The position numbers and the translations under genes are program-made. Source: an uncultured Lachnospiraceae bacterium (GTDB taxonomy: Bacteria; Bacillota; Clostridia; Lachnospirales; Lachnospiraceae). Taken from it: a stretch of DNA of 64,000 nucleotides. A model generated the notes under the pieces. The model saw only the letters and a list, made by a program, of their open reading frames with translations. It did not search any database and was not told where the DNA came from. The stretch lies in NCBI GenBank assembly GCA_947564735.1, contig CANOEC010000001.1:124001-188000 (forward strand). The letters are read 5' to 3'. Shown in pieces: positions 26,193 through 35,288 of this stretch. How positions within the stretch are numbered: position 1 is the first letter of the stretch; each line of letters starts with the position of its first letter.

Positions 26193-27326
26193 ATGGAAGA
26201 ACTATTAAAGCAACTGAAAAAGAAATCTATTAGAAATGTACTGCCGATAACTATTATTCTGGCTGTCGTCACCGTTATCTTATTTTTGATTAACGGCGCG
26301 GCAGTCCCGCAGTTATTCAGTATGTTCTCCGGCGGCACGAATCTGGATGATATTCCGCAGACCGAGTTATACAATACCATTGCAAGCAGTGATATCTCTG
26401 CCGTATACGACTGCTTTGCAGAATACGAATCCAGCGACGGACAGATTTATGAGTACTATATCATTCCATACGGTGCAGAATGGGAAAACTATATTGCCGT
26501 GCGTGTCAAGGAAAGCAAGGCTTCAGCCTTTGACGACATCTGCGACGACACTTGGGAATACCTTATGGGAAATGACGATATTGCCCTTGACAATACGGTT
26601 TCTGTCAAAGGTAACGTTCGTCTTATGGATTATGACGAATCCAAATATTACAAAGAATGGTTCCGGAACATGGAATTTTCTGATGATGAAATAAAAAAGT
26701 ATGCCATAAACTATGTACTGGTTGATGATAGATTTGCCGATGATATCAGTCCCTTACGTCTCTATCTCATGTGCGGCATTGGTATCATCATTTTCTTAAT
26801 CGGTATCTGGGTACTAATCAAGGCGTGCCTTGGCATTTATCTCAAAGAAATCAAGAAAGATTTTGCACAACTCGGCGCCTACGCGGAAGGGCAGATTGTC
26901 TCTGACTATGAAAACGCCTGCACATTCGGCAAGGGTATCCGCATCGGTCGAATATTTACATATAATACTTCCGCAACCGCACCCCGCGCATACTTAAATA
27001 ACAATATTGCATGGCTGTACCAGCACCGTACAAAGAATTATACGAACGGTATTTATACCGGCAGCAACTACAGCATTGTGCTTTATCCGGTAAACGGCGA
27101 CGGAAAAACGGCTGACAGCTTTGACATCAAGAAAAAGGAAAAAGACCGGATTCTTGAATATTATGCAAACAATTTCCCACATATTGTCGTTGGCTTCTCC
27201 GAGGAACTGCGTGATTTGTATCACCGCGACCGCAATGCTTTTTTGGCGCTTCGCTATGCACAGACACAGACAGATGCTTTCGGGCAGGTGCCGCCACAGA
27301 ATAATGACTTTACACCGATGCCGTAA
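26193..27326 (+). CDS. Two-helix membrane protein of unknown function
   Basis: A 377-aa protein with a ribosome binding site AGAGGGGGA before the ATG. A basic N-terminus leads into a membrane helix (about 15-35), an extracellular domain of about 150 residues rich in Asp, Glu and Tyr, a second helix near 190-212, and a cytosolic C-terminal domain of about 165 residues. I recognise no domain. It follows the previous membrane protein by 166 bp on the same strand and ends at a clear terminator. The two may form a unit. Confidence 0.65.
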   Translation: MEELLKQLKKKSIRNVLPITIILAVVTVILFLINGAAVPQLFSMFSGGTNLDDIPQTELYNTIASSDISAVYDCFAEYESSDGQIYEYYIIPYGAEWENYIAVRVKESKASAFDDICDDTWEYLMGNDDIALDNTVSVKGNVRLMDYDESKYYKEWFRNMEFSDDEIKKYAINYVLVDDRFADDISPLRLYLMCGIGIIIFLIGIWVLIKACLGIYLKEIKKDFAQLGAYAEGQIVSDYENACTFGKGIRIGRIFTYNTSATAPRAYLNNNIAWLYQHRTKNYTNGIYTGSNYSIVLYPVNGDGKTADSFDIKKKEKDRILEYYANNFPHIVVGFSEELRDLYHRDRNAFLALRYAQTQTDAFGQVPPQNNDFTPMP

Positions 27327-27355
27327 CTGGCACGGAATGATATACCACATAAAGA

Positions 27356-27396
27356 AAGGGCTATGCCATGGAATCCAAATGGCATAACCCTTTTTT
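27356..27396 (+). terminator. Intrinsic terminator
   Basis: AAGGG-TATGCCAT pairs with ATGGCATA-CCCTT with one internal mismatch, followed by six T. It ends the two-gene plus-strand unit and lies between convergent genes, so it may act in both directions. Confidence 0.85.
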
Positions 27397-27435
27397 ATTT
27401 AATAGGAAATTTCCCGCCTGCTTCCTCGGAATCCC

Positions 27436-29298
27436 TCAACTCTTTTTAAAATAATAAAATCCATAAGCAGGTATCATGACCTCATCAATCATCATGGTCT
27501 TTCCCGACAGCAGCTCCGTATACCTGCCATCCTGTTCTTCTATCTGTACACTCTTATCAAATTCACTGAAATTGAATACACCGATAATTTTCTCGCCGTC
27601 GTAATATCTTCCGATACACAATACCGATTGGTCACCGGTTTCAATCGTCCATGCGTCTGCATCCGTGACAAATACTTTCTCTGTTTTGCGGATGCGCTCT
27701 AACCGCTCCAGCCCTTGAAAAATCTTACCCTGTACGCTCTTTGCATCCCCAATCTTTTCTGCCAGCTTCCAATCCATTGCACCACGGTGTATATAACGGG
27801 AATCCGCTACTTTGTCGGGGTCTTCTTTATATGTATAATCATTGAGCTGCCCTATTTCATCCCCACTGTACAACACCGGAATCCCCGACTGCATAAACAT
27901 ATACGCATGAAGCATTAAGTCAAGGCGGATTGCCTGCTCCATCGCCTTATCGTCCTGCTCGCCGGCTGCCTTCTCCACACCGCACATAGATGCCGTTGTT
28001 CCGCAGAATCTGGCGTCCCCGGTAACCGGATCCGCATTGTATAATTCGCCGCGGCTGTTGCTGCCTCCGGCATAACCTTGAAAATAATCATTCAGATACT
28101 GCTTATGACTTCTCTCCTCAAAGCCTTCCTTCTGCAGCGTACCGTAATCAAGACCCCAGCCAATATCGTCATGGCACCTAAGATAATTCAGAAATACATA
28201 ATCTTTTGGCAGCCCGTTGACAATATCGAGCTGTCTTTTTAATAACCTTACGTCTCTCGTTGCCACCGTATGCCATGTTGTCGCCATTGTAGTGACATTG
28301 TAGAGCATATGGCATTCCGGCTTCTCTACCGTACCGAAATAGGGTGTAACCTTCTCCGGCTCCATAACCACCTCGCCGAGCAGAAGGATGCCGGGACAGA
28401 CAATCTCGCCTATCATACGCATCATGCGCACAATCGTATGTACCTGTTTCAAATTACGGCAGGAAGTGTTTAACTCTTTCCAGATATAAGGCACTGCATC
28501 AATTCGGATAATATCTATTCCTCTGTTCGCCAGATAGAGGAAATTGTACATCATCTCATTAAAGACACGCGGATTTTTATAATTTAAATCCCACTGATAC
28601 GGATAAAAAGAGGTCATCACATACTTACCGGCATCCTCAAGCCATGTAAAATTCCCCGGCGCGGTCGTCGGGAATACCTGCGGCACAGTCCTCTCATACA
28701 TAGCTGTCTCCTCAGCCGTATCAAAGAAAAAGTACCGGCTCATATACTCGCCGTCCCCCTGACGCGCCTTCTTCGCCCACTCATGGTCTTCCGAAGTATG
28801 GTTCATGACAAAATCCATACAGACGTTGATTCCCTTCTTATGACAGGCTGCCGTCAGACTATCCAAATCCTTCATCGTGCCTAATTTCGGCTGAACCTTA
28901 CGGAAATCCGAGACGGCATATCCGCCGTCGGAACGTCCCTTCGGCGTATCGAGAAAGGGCATCAGATGTACATAATTGACATTACACCGCTCAATATAAT
29001 CCAGCTTGGACTCCACGCCCTTCATATTGCCGGCAAAATTATCAATATAGAACATCATGCCCAACATATCATTCTGTCTATACCATTCCTGATTTGTCTC
29101 CCGAAGCAAATCCCGATCTTTTAATTCCTGATTTCTTTCCAGATAAAACTGACGCAGGTTGTCGCAGAGCTCCGCAAACATAGAGCCGTTATCATATAAT
29201 TCCATATACAGCCATCGCAACTCATCATGATGGCGGTTTAATCTTTGCAAAAAAACCTCGTCTGTCTGTTTTTTTATGTTCTTTTTCGCTGTTCCCAT
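27436..29298 (-). CDS. Amylosucrase-like GH13 enzyme
   Basis: A 620-aa GH13 enzyme. An N-terminal helical domain of about 90 residues, as in amylosucrases, precedes the barrel. Barrel motifs are DFVMNHTSEDHEWA, GIDIIRIDAVPYIWK (nucleophile Asp), LLGEVV (acid/base Glu) and LNYLRCHDDIGWGLDYG; the last is diagnostic of the amylosucrase subgroup (GH13_4). The C-terminal beta domain is present. These enzymes make alpha-1,4-glucan or transfer glucose from sucrose, or hydrolyse sucrose. There is no signal peptide, so it acts in the cytosol. It starts 6 bp after the DegV gene. Sucrose could come from raffinose cleaved by the GH36 enzyme encoded near 42-44 kb (inference). Confidence 0.87.
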   Translation of the reverse strand: MGTAKKNIKKQTDEVFLQRLNRHHDELRWLYMELYDNGSMFAELCDNLRQFYLERNQELKDRDLLRETNQEWYRQNDMLGMMFYIDNFAGNMKGVESKLDYIERCNVNYVHLMPFLDTPKGRSDGGYAVSDFRKVQPKLGTMKDLDSLTAACHKKGINVCMDFVMNHTSEDHEWAKKARQGDGEYMSRYFFFDTAEETAMYERTVPQVFPTTAPGNFTWLEDAGKYVMTSFYPYQWDLNYKNPRVFNEMMYNFLYLANRGIDIIRIDAVPYIWKELNTSCRNLKQVHTIVRMMRMIGEIVCPGILLLGEVVMEPEKVTPYFGTVEKPECHMLYNVTTMATTWHTVATRDVRLLKRQLDIVNGLPKDYVFLNYLRCHDDIGWGLDYGTLQKEGFEERSHKQYLNDYFQGYAGGSNSRGELYNADPVTGDARFCGTTASMCGVEKAAGEQDDKAMEQAIRLDLMLHAYMFMQSGIPVLYSGDEIGQLNDYTYKEDPDKVADSRYIHRGAMDWKLAEKIGDAKSVQGKIFQGLERLERIRKTEKVFVTDADAWTIETGDQSVLCIGRYYDGEKIIGVFNFSEFDKSVQIEEQDGRYTELLSGKTMMIDEVMIPAYGFYYFKKS

Positions 29299-29304
29299 AT
29301 GTTT

Positions 29305-30174
29305 CTACTTTTCATCTCCTAAAAAAATCAATCCCACGGCTCCCGGACCAGAATGCGCACCGATACTCGGTCCGATTGGTCTGATTGTAATATCCGTATA
29401 ACCAAAACGCTCCGTAATCTGATTTGCAATATACCTCGCATCCATCTCGCAGTCTCCGTGGACAATCCCGATAAAGACCTGTTTGTCCCGATACTCTCCA
29501 AGCCTCTGCTCCATATTATCCACCAGCGTCATCAGTGATTTCTTGCGCCCTCTTACTTTGCCTAATGCCACAAGCCTGCCTTCCCTGTCAAAATACAAAA
29601 TCGGCTTAATATTAATGACAGTTCCGAGAATTGCCGACGACCTCGACAGACGTCCGCCACGATACAGAAAGTTCAAATCATCCACCGTAAACTGAATATT
29701 CAGATGCGGGCTATTCTCCCGTACCCAGTTGGCGGCCTCCTCTATTGTCCTGCCCTCTTCCTTCATCTCTATTGCCTTGCAGATCATGATACCTTCACCC
29801 AGAGAAGCCGACAGCGTATCAATAACGATAATCTTCATCTCAGGATATTTTCCCATAATCTCCTCTGCGCCGCCGACAATATTATCGTACGCACTGCTCA
29901 ATGCAGAAGAAAAGCTGATGTGCAGAATATCTTTGCCCTGCTTCGCATATTCCTCAAACTTTGTTCTGATGACTTCCGGGTTGCTCGCCATCGTCGCCGC
30001 CTTCCTGCCCTCGCGCATGGCGTCATAAAATTCTCTGACAGTCAGCTCTGCACCGTCACCATACACCTCGTCGTCCACCGTATAATAATGAGGAATCACA
30101 CCTACCCCATGTTCTGCCAGATACTCCAAATCCATATCGCAGTTACTATCTGTTGTAATTACAAACTCCCTCAT
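29305..30174 (-). CDS. DegV family fatty acid-binding protein
   Basis: A 289-aa DegV/FakB protein: ITTDSNCDMDLEYL start, TMASNPEVI near 60 (the Thr/Ser pair contacting the lipid carboxylate), ISFSSALSSAYDN, and the C-terminal RPIGPSIGAHSGPGAVGLIFLG. FakB proteins present fatty acids to the kinase FakA for phospholipid synthesis. Length is typical. It heads an apparent two-gene unit with the amylosucrase-like gene; no functional link is known. Confidence 0.93.
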   Translation of the reverse strand: MREFVITTDSNCDMDLEYLAEHGVGVIPHYYTVDDEVYGDGAELTVREFYDAMREGRKAATMASNPEVIRTKFEEYAKQGKDILHISFSSALSSAYDNIVGGAEEIMGKYPEMKIIVIDTLSASLGEGIMICKAIEMKEEGRTIEEAANWVRENSPHLNIQFTVDDLNFLYRGGRLSRSSAILGTVINIKPILYFDREGRLVALGKVRGRKKSLMTLVDNMEQRLGEYRDKQVFIGIVHGDCEMDARYIANQITERFGYTDITIRPIGPSIGAHSGPGAVGLIFLGDEK

Positions 30175-30300
30175 GATACCCGCCTCTTTGTAAAAATATA
30201 TTGCCAGCCGTGTTTTTTATTCATATGCCGCCGAAAATCCTCTCTCTAGCCACAGCCGCCTTTTTTAGTCTATCATAAAATCATTATTTCGGATAGTAAT

Positions 30301-30346
30301 TTGAAAAAAGATTATGTACAATAGTATTATCAATTATCGCAAGGAG
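30301..30346 (+). promoter_or_regulatory. Promoter and ribosome binding site of the esterase gene
   Basis: TTGAAA, an 18-bp spacer and TATTAT (30325-30330), then AAGGAG (30341-30346) 7 nt before the ATG. Confidence 0.6.
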
Positions 30347-30353
30347 AACTTAT

Positions 30354-31415
30354 ATGCAATCTATCAGACCAACAGACAAAACCGTAAAATACCTTGGACG
30401 TACGCTCATGCAGGACAATATCCTCTGGCTTGCGCTTTCTGGCAGCGGCATCGAATTTTCTTATGAAGGAACCTATCTGGAACTATGCCTACAGGGAGAC
30501 GACCATACCTCTGCTCTTACCGACCACACCCGAATCGCCGTTTATCTGGATGGCAATCGTGTGCTGGATGAAATGATCACGTCCCCGCAGCCGCGTTACA
30601 TTATCATAAACGAGAAGGAACCGGCATCCCATACCGTCCGGCTGCTCAAGCTGTCAGAAGCTCCTATGTCCATCGCAGGCATCCGCGAGCTGATTACCGA
30701 TGATGCCGCCAAGTTGTCCCCCACGCCTGCCAAAGTACACCGCGTTGAATTTATCGGCGACTCCATCACCTGCGGCTACGGCACGGATGACAATGACCTG
30801 ACCCATACCTTCAGTACCTCCACCGAAGATGTCACGAAGGCTTACGCTTACCGGACGGCACGGATGCTGGATGCCGATTACAGTATCGTATCCTACAGCG
30901 GCTACGGCGTTTACTCCGGTTATACAGACGAGAATACAGATGTCCGCAATACCACAGAGCTTGTCCCGCCGTACTATCCTTTGGTGGGTTTTTCCAGAGG
31001 AACCTATAAAGGTACGGCTGTCACTATGACCGATTGGGACTTTCGTCGTTTCAAGCCGGAACTCATTGTCTTAAACCTTGGCACGAACGATAATAGCTAC
31101 TGTGGAAACAATCCCGACAGACAGGCGGCTTTTCTCTCCTGCTACCATGATTTTCTGACCTTGATTCATGAGAAAAATCCCGACGCTTATATTTTGTGCG
31201 TGTACGGCATAATGAACAACGAACTGACCTCCTGCATCGAAGGTGCAATCGCACAATACCGGCAGTCCTCCGGCAGTGAGCACATTACATCTCTGTTCCT
31301 TCCTACACAGACAGACGCAGACGGCTATGTTGTCGATTTCCATCCGAGTATTGACACCCATAAGCGGGCGGCTTCTGCCGTCTGTGCCAAAATCCGCGAA
31401 ATCATGAATTGGTAA
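30354..31415 (+). CDS. SGNH esterase, carbohydrate esterase family 2-like
   Basis: A 353-aa enzyme with an N-terminal beta-rich domain (about 1-115) and a C-terminal SGNH domain: nucleophile Ser in VEFIGDSITCGYG, Gly in SYSGYGVYSG, Asn in LGTNDNSYC and the catalytic His in VVDFHPSIDTH. The two-domain order matches CE2 acetyl-xylan/glucan deacetylases. There is no signal peptide, so it would deacetylate imported oligosaccharides in the cytosol. It is a single gene, convergent with the glycan operon whose last gene ends 4 bp away. Confidence 0.85.
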   Translation: MQSIRPTDKTVKYLGRTLMQDNILWLALSGSGIEFSYEGTYLELCLQGDDHTSALTDHTRIAVYLDGNRVLDEMITSPQPRYIIINEKEPASHTVRLLKLSEAPMSIAGIRELITDDAAKLSPTPAKVHRVEFIGDSITCGYGTDDNDLTHTFSTSTEDVTKAYAYRTARMLDADYSIVSYSGYGVYSGYTDENTDVRNTTELVPPYYPLVGFSRGTYKGTAVTMTDWDFRRFKPELIVLNLGTNDNSYCGNNPDRQAAFLSCYHDFLTLIHEKNPDAYILCVYGIMNNELTSCIEGAIAQYRQSSGSEHITSLFLPTQTDADGYVVDFHPSIDTHKRAASAVCAKIREIMNW

Positions 31416-31419
31416 CCCT

Positions 31420-33021
31420 CTATTTTCCGTAAATCATAATCGTCGGTCCCACATAATATTCTTTCGGATTGTATCTAAATAAATCAAGATATCCTATCCG
31501 GTATTTCCATTCTTTTCCATAGGAAATACCGGTATAATTTTGCAACAGCGTATAATTCCCCGTTTTGGCTTCATAGACTACTTTCAAATCGGGGTACATA
31601 TCGTCTCCCTCTGCAACCATATAATCCTTTTTTTGGCTAAAATAACCCGTGGCATATTCCGTATCCACATAGTATTCATCCTCGCCAAGCGTATCCGGCA
31701 GAAGTGAAATATCCTCGCCTATGTCAATCACATGATACCGCTCCGTATCCATAACGGGTGCAAAGGAAGTACAATAAATTGTTGCCCCATCCGGAATCTG
31801 CGTCCCGATATAGGTTTCCGCCTGTATATAAGTCAGGTCATAGCGGTAACTGTTCACTGCCACTGCCCCGTTGCAAATCACCATAAAAATAACCAGAGCG
31901 GGAATCACCCATTTTCTGTCAAGGCGGTACTTTTTGCACTTACCCAGCCACTCTTTTACTTCCATGAAACCGTATACCATAAATAGATAAAAGAACGGCT
32001 GTACCAATGAGAGATTTCTCCCCAGCATAATCCGATACCGTGACAAAAAAAGAATTACGAACACCGGCATCCACAAAAACACCACCGCCTGCTGCCAGTC
32101 CTTCCTGCGAATCAAACGGGCAACTCCTATGATAAACAAGCATCCGCCTGCCACTCCGTATCCGGTAAACGCATACGCCTCAACATAGCCAAGCAGCGGT
32201 AAGTTATGCTCAATTCCGGGATGACCCCATGCATAGTGATTGAGATTATATAGATTGTCCCACACGAAAGTCTTGAAATGGAAGAACAGAGAGTAATTGC
32301 AAACGCAAAACACCATCGCCAGCACAATACAGTTTAAAAAGAACAGAAAATTATTCCGGTAACTCTTCCAGTATTTCTTCTTCACATGAAGCGCCAGCCA
32401 GAACAACCCGAATAAGATGCCGTGAACCTTCGAGGCAGTGGCAAGCCCGATGCAGACTGCCATCAGCGGATACCATAAATAGACCACCCGCCCCTCATTC
32501 TCATCTCCATAAATCACACATCCGAGAAGCATAATCACATTTGCCACCGCATAAATCATGGTGTCCGGTCCCGTATAATACAGATATGCATATCCGTACA
32601 AAGAAAAAACAGACAGCACCAGCGCAGCAAATGCCCACATACGCTCTCCCGTCATCTTTTTCACAGAAAAATAAATGCAGATATTCGACAAAAGCGCCGT
32701 TCCACACACTACATACCGCAGTAATATAACCGTATCTGTTCCGGTCAGTATTTTACCAAGCAGACGGACGCCCAGCACCGCATAATAAAACGTGAAATGC
32801 GGATAACGAAAGAAATCCAACACGTAAATATCGCCCGCGTAGAGATGCTGATTTAGCAAATCAAAGATACAGTCCAAAGACAGCTGTTCATCCACATTCG
32901 GATAAAGGGGCATCTCAAACTGCCAGTGCCTGTAGAACAACAACAACCCGGCAGCTAACACTGCACAAACCGCCGCTGCCATACCGATTCTGTATTTTAT
33001 TTCCTGTCGGGATAATTTCAT
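31420..33021 (-). CDS. Polytopic membrane glycosyltransferase (GT39/ArnT-like)
   Basis: A 533-aa protein with about ten membrane helices (first at 12-30) and a C-terminal extracellular domain of about 130 residues. The first loop carries YPNVDEQLSLDCIFDLL; an acidic residue after the first helix is the usual catalytic site in polyprenyl-phosphate-sugar transferases of the GT-C fold. It likely moves a sugar from a polyprenyl-phosphate donor to a surface acceptor. It is the last gene of the seven-gene operon, 6 bp after the phosphodiesterase-like gene. Confidence 0.75.
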   Translation of the reverse strand: MKLSRQEIKYRIGMAAAVCAVLAAGLLLFYRHWQFEMPLYPNVDEQLSLDCIFDLLNQHLYAGDIYVLDFFRYPHFTFYYAVLGVRLLGKILTGTDTVILLRYVVCGTALLSNICIYFSVKKMTGERMWAFAALVLSVFSLYGYAYLYYTGPDTMIYAVANVIMLLGCVIYGDENEGRVVYLWYPLMAVCIGLATASKVHGILFGLFWLALHVKKKYWKSYRNNFLFFLNCIVLAMVFCVCNYSLFFHFKTFVWDNLYNLNHYAWGHPGIEHNLPLLGYVEAYAFTGYGVAGGCLFIIGVARLIRRKDWQQAVVFLWMPVFVILFLSRYRIMLGRNLSLVQPFFYLFMVYGFMEVKEWLGKCKKYRLDRKWVIPALVIFMVICNGAVAVNSYRYDLTYIQAETYIGTQIPDGATIYCTSFAPVMDTERYHVIDIGEDISLLPDTLGEDEYYVDTEYATGYFSQKKDYMVAEGDDMYPDLKVVYEAKTGNYTLLQNYTGISYGKEWKYRIGYLDLFRYNPKEYYVGPTIMIYGK

Positions 33022-33027
33022 TCGTAC

Positions 33028-33618
33028 TCACATCCAATCCGTAATATGGTAACTCTTCGTGCAGATTGCATCAAACACAATTCCCTGTTCTTCAATATAT
33101 TTCCTGTATGCCGGAATTTTCTCCTCCTGCCCTTCCAGCTCCGGGGACACAAAGCATAATTTATAGCCTAATTCTTTCAATTCCCGGTAACTCTCCGTAT
33201 CAAGCGGAATCCTTGTAAAACAGTCCACCCATACCCAGTCAGCCTTACCAGCCATGTTGCGGATGGTATCCAGCCCTTCCAGCTCGCTGAATCTGAGCGC
33301 AATGTCCTTCACGCCCATATCCGTCAGAAGCTTAATCATCGGAAAGGAAGAATCAAGGAAAAAGTATTTTTCAATATGATACTGCTTCATATAGTCCAAA
33401 ACCTTATGCTCAATCCGCTCACTCTTAATATTCAGAATCATCGTCCCATGATGATATTCCTTGCAATACTCCTCGAAGTCTTCCCCCGCCTCAAAAGGAT
33501 TGTGCGAAATGTAAATCCGTCCGTTTAAATCATCTCTTAAATCCAGCTCCACACCATATTCCGCCGACAGCTTACGAAGCTCTTCCAAGGTATTTACTCT
33601 GTGCGCTATGTATTCCAT
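33028..33618 (-). CDS. Glycerophosphodiester phosphodiesterase-like protein
   Basis: A 196-aa protein with the active-site pattern of the GDPD/PI-PLC-like barrel: His6-Arg7 in YIAHRVN, Glu24 and Asp26 in GVELDLRD, and His39 in ISHNPF. It is shorter than standard GDPD enzymes (about 240 aa). The rest of the barrel is present as short strands (TMILNIKS, KYFFLDSS, WVWVDCF, KLCFVSPE). There is no signal peptide. Placement between two glycosyltransferase genes suggests cleavage or transfer of a phosphodiester in the glycan or its precursor. The substrate is unknown. Confidence 0.7.
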   Translation of the reverse strand: MEYIAHRVNTLEELRKLSAEYGVELDLRDDLNGRIYISHNPFEAGEDFEEYCKEYHHGTMILNIKSERIEHKVLDYMKQYHIEKYFFLDSSFPMIKLLTDMGVKDIALRFSELEGLDTIRNMAGKADWVWVDCFTRIPLDTESYRELKELGYKLCFVSPELEGQEEKIPAYRKYIEEQGIVFDAICTKSYHITDWM

Positions 33619-33689
33619 ATTTATAACCCTGCTCCTTTCTCAACCTGCGATGTTTGAGACTGATGCCAACGGCGTCAGCACAAACTCGC

Positions 33690-33716
33690 GGTTGAAAGAA
33701 TTACATTCTTTCAACC
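33690..33716. repeat. Hairpin repeat related to family 1
   Basis: GGTTGAAAGAAT and ATTCTTTCAACC are perfect 12-nt arms around TAC, preceded by a smaller stem from GATGCC and GGCGTC. Its GCGGTTGAAA prefix resembles that of family 1. It fills the 140-bp gap between two genes of the glycan operon. Confidence 0.6.
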
Positions 33717-33758
33717 TTTCCTTTATGAATCCGACGCTTTCTAATGCCTTATAACACC

Positions 33759-34457
33759 CTACAGATTCCCGTTCTTTTTTAGGTTCACGCTAAATTCGAT
33801 TGTTCTCTTAATAAACTTCCACTTGGACTTTAAGCCCGTATTCCACTTGGATGTTCCGTGGACCCTCTCAGGAAACAGAACCGGAAATCTGACCACTTTC
33901 AGATTCTTTGTGCGCGCCATGTACAACGCATACAAATCCAGTGAGAAATCATGAGGCGGATTCTCCCATCCGTCATAAAAAATCTTCGGGAAAAGATTGG
34001 GCTGTGCATTGATGTCGTATAGCTTTTTACGGAGAAAACATGTCTCAAACAGACTCATCCCTGCCGTAAAGAACACGTCAAACAACGGTCTGCCCTTGCG
34101 GTTCCCCTTGACGAAAACAAGTCCCTTCTCCTTCTCTATGATAGCAAGCGCCTTTAAAATATCCGCCGGGTCAGTCTGCATATCCGCATGTGTCCATCCG
34201 ATATACTCACCCCTGCACTCTTTTAACCCCTGCAAAATACCATAGCCATACCCTTGATTTACTTCCACTTTGACCGTTCTGGCAAAAGAATATGTTGGCA
34301 GCAGCTCTTTAAGCACCTGCGCACTGTCGTCCGTAGACCCATTATCTACAAGAATGACCTCTATGTCGTCTCTCTTAATAATCTCCCCAAACCGTTCAAG
34401 AATCAACGGTATATTCTCCTCTTCATTATAACATGGTACAACGACTGATAATTTCAT
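33759..34457 (-). CDS. Family 2 glycosyltransferase, DPM1-like
   Basis: A 232-aa GT-A enzyme starting at the ATG of MKLSVVVPCYNEEENI, with GGAGGG upstream; an in-frame ATG 20 codons earlier is not supported. ILVDNGSTDDSAQVL and GWTHADMQTDPADI (the DxD-type metal site) are visible. The small size and motifs fit the polyprenyl-phosphate sugar synthases (DPM1, GtrB). No C-terminal membrane helices are present. It would supply the lipid-linked sugar used by the polytopic transferases of the same operon. Confidence 0.85.
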   Translation of the reverse strand: MKLSVVVPCYNEEENIPLILERFGEIIKRDDIEVILVDNGSTDDSAQVLKELLPTYSFARTVKVEVNQGYGYGILQGLKECRGEYIGWTHADMQTDPADILKALAIIEKEKGLVFVKGNRKGRPLFDVFFTAGMSLFETCFLRKKLYDINAQPNLFPKIFYDGWENPPHDFSLDLYALYMARTKNLKVVRFPVLFPERVHGTSKWNTGLKSKWKFIKRTIEFSVNLKKNGNL

Positions 34458-34511
34458 CCTAACCCTCCATCTCAGAGCGTTTACTGCGCTCAAGGCACAT
34501 CCCCGGCTCTG

Positions 34512-34532
34512 CCTCAAATTGCCGATTGAAAA
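34512..34532. repeat. Dispersed repeat, family 1 (prefix only)
   Basis: CCTCAAATTGCCGATTGAAA matches the start of the copy at 18549, but the hairpin arms that should follow are replaced by AGTATGCCGC. It lies in the 99-bp gap between the HAD and GT2 genes. Confidence 0.6.
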
Positions 34533-34556
34533 AGTATGCCGCTTCCTTAGCAGCTC

Positions 34557-35222
34557 CTACCCATGCAAAATAACCTGCAGCGCCTCTTCATACTGCGCTG
34601 CACTCTCCTCTTCCGGATGAAAATGAATTGCCATCATCCCCGCCGCTCTGGCTCCTTCCACATCCTTTGTCAGACTGTCGCCGATAAAACACACTTCATG
34701 GGGTAAAATCCCCAGCTTCTTCAGACAGAGCGCAAATATCTCCGGCGCCGGCTTCTCCCTTCCGGCTTCTTCGCTCGTCACAAGCATACAAATGTCCTTC
34801 GCCAGCCCAAGCGCTTCCAGTTTGCGATGCTGTATGTGCGCTGTCAAATCCGTGCAAATCATCGTCTTGATTCCCCGTTCATGCAGCCGATCGATAAACT
34901 CCCGCCCACCGTCATACAACTTCATTTTTTCTAAAAATGTCCCCCAATATGTCTCGTACATCCGCAGGGCATAGGGCATAGGATAAATCTCCAGATACTC
35001 CAACGCTTTCTGGAAATACAACATTCTATTGTGAGACGCGCCCACATCCCGGAGCTGCTTCTTCGTCTCCTCTCTTCCAAAGAGATATGCTTCATCGTAT
35101 TGCTCTCCGGTAATCCCTATCTCTTTACAGGCATATTCCCGCACTCTCTTTCGCGCCTGTTTATCCAGCGGGTCATATGCATACAACGTATTGTCCAAAT
35201 CAAAGATCACTGCCTGAATCAT
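34557..35222 (-). CDS. HAD-superfamily hydrolase
   Basis: A 221-aa phosphatase-type protein: nucleophile motif VIFDLDNTLYAYD (Asp8, Asp10), motif II MICTDLTAH, conserved Lys in GREKPAPEIF, and motif III/IV CFIGDSLTKDVEGARAAGM. A four-helix cap of about 75 residues follows motif I (subfamily IA). It could remove phosphate from a sugar made by the aldolase of the operon, but many HAD proteins act on unrelated small phosphates. Repeat copies flank it on both sides. Confidence 0.85.
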   Translation of the reverse strand: MIQAVIFDLDNTLYAYDPLDKQARKRVREYACKEIGITGEQYDEAYLFGREETKKQLRDVGASHNRMLYFQKALEYLEIYPMPYALRMYETYWGTFLEKMKLYDGGREFIDRLHERGIKTMICTDLTAHIQHRKLEALGLAKDICMLVTSEEAGREKPAPEIFALCLKKLGILPHEVCFIGDSLTKDVEGARAAGMMAIHFHPEEESAAQYEEALQVILHG

Positions 35223-35242
35223 CGTTTTCTTCCAATCCTCGG

Positions 35243-35287
35243 CACAAATTGCCGGTTGAAAAATAAGCTATCAAGCTTATTTTTCAA
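35243..35287. repeat. Dispersed palindromic repeat, family 1 (copy 2)
   Basis: CAAATTGCCGGTTG is followed by TTGAAAAATAAGCT and AGCTTATTTTTCAA, 14-nt perfect arms around ATCA. The palindrome is identical to the copy at 18565-18592. It lies between the HAD gene and the membrane-kinase fusion gene, inside the glycan operon. Confidence 0.75.
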
Positions 35288-35288
35288 T

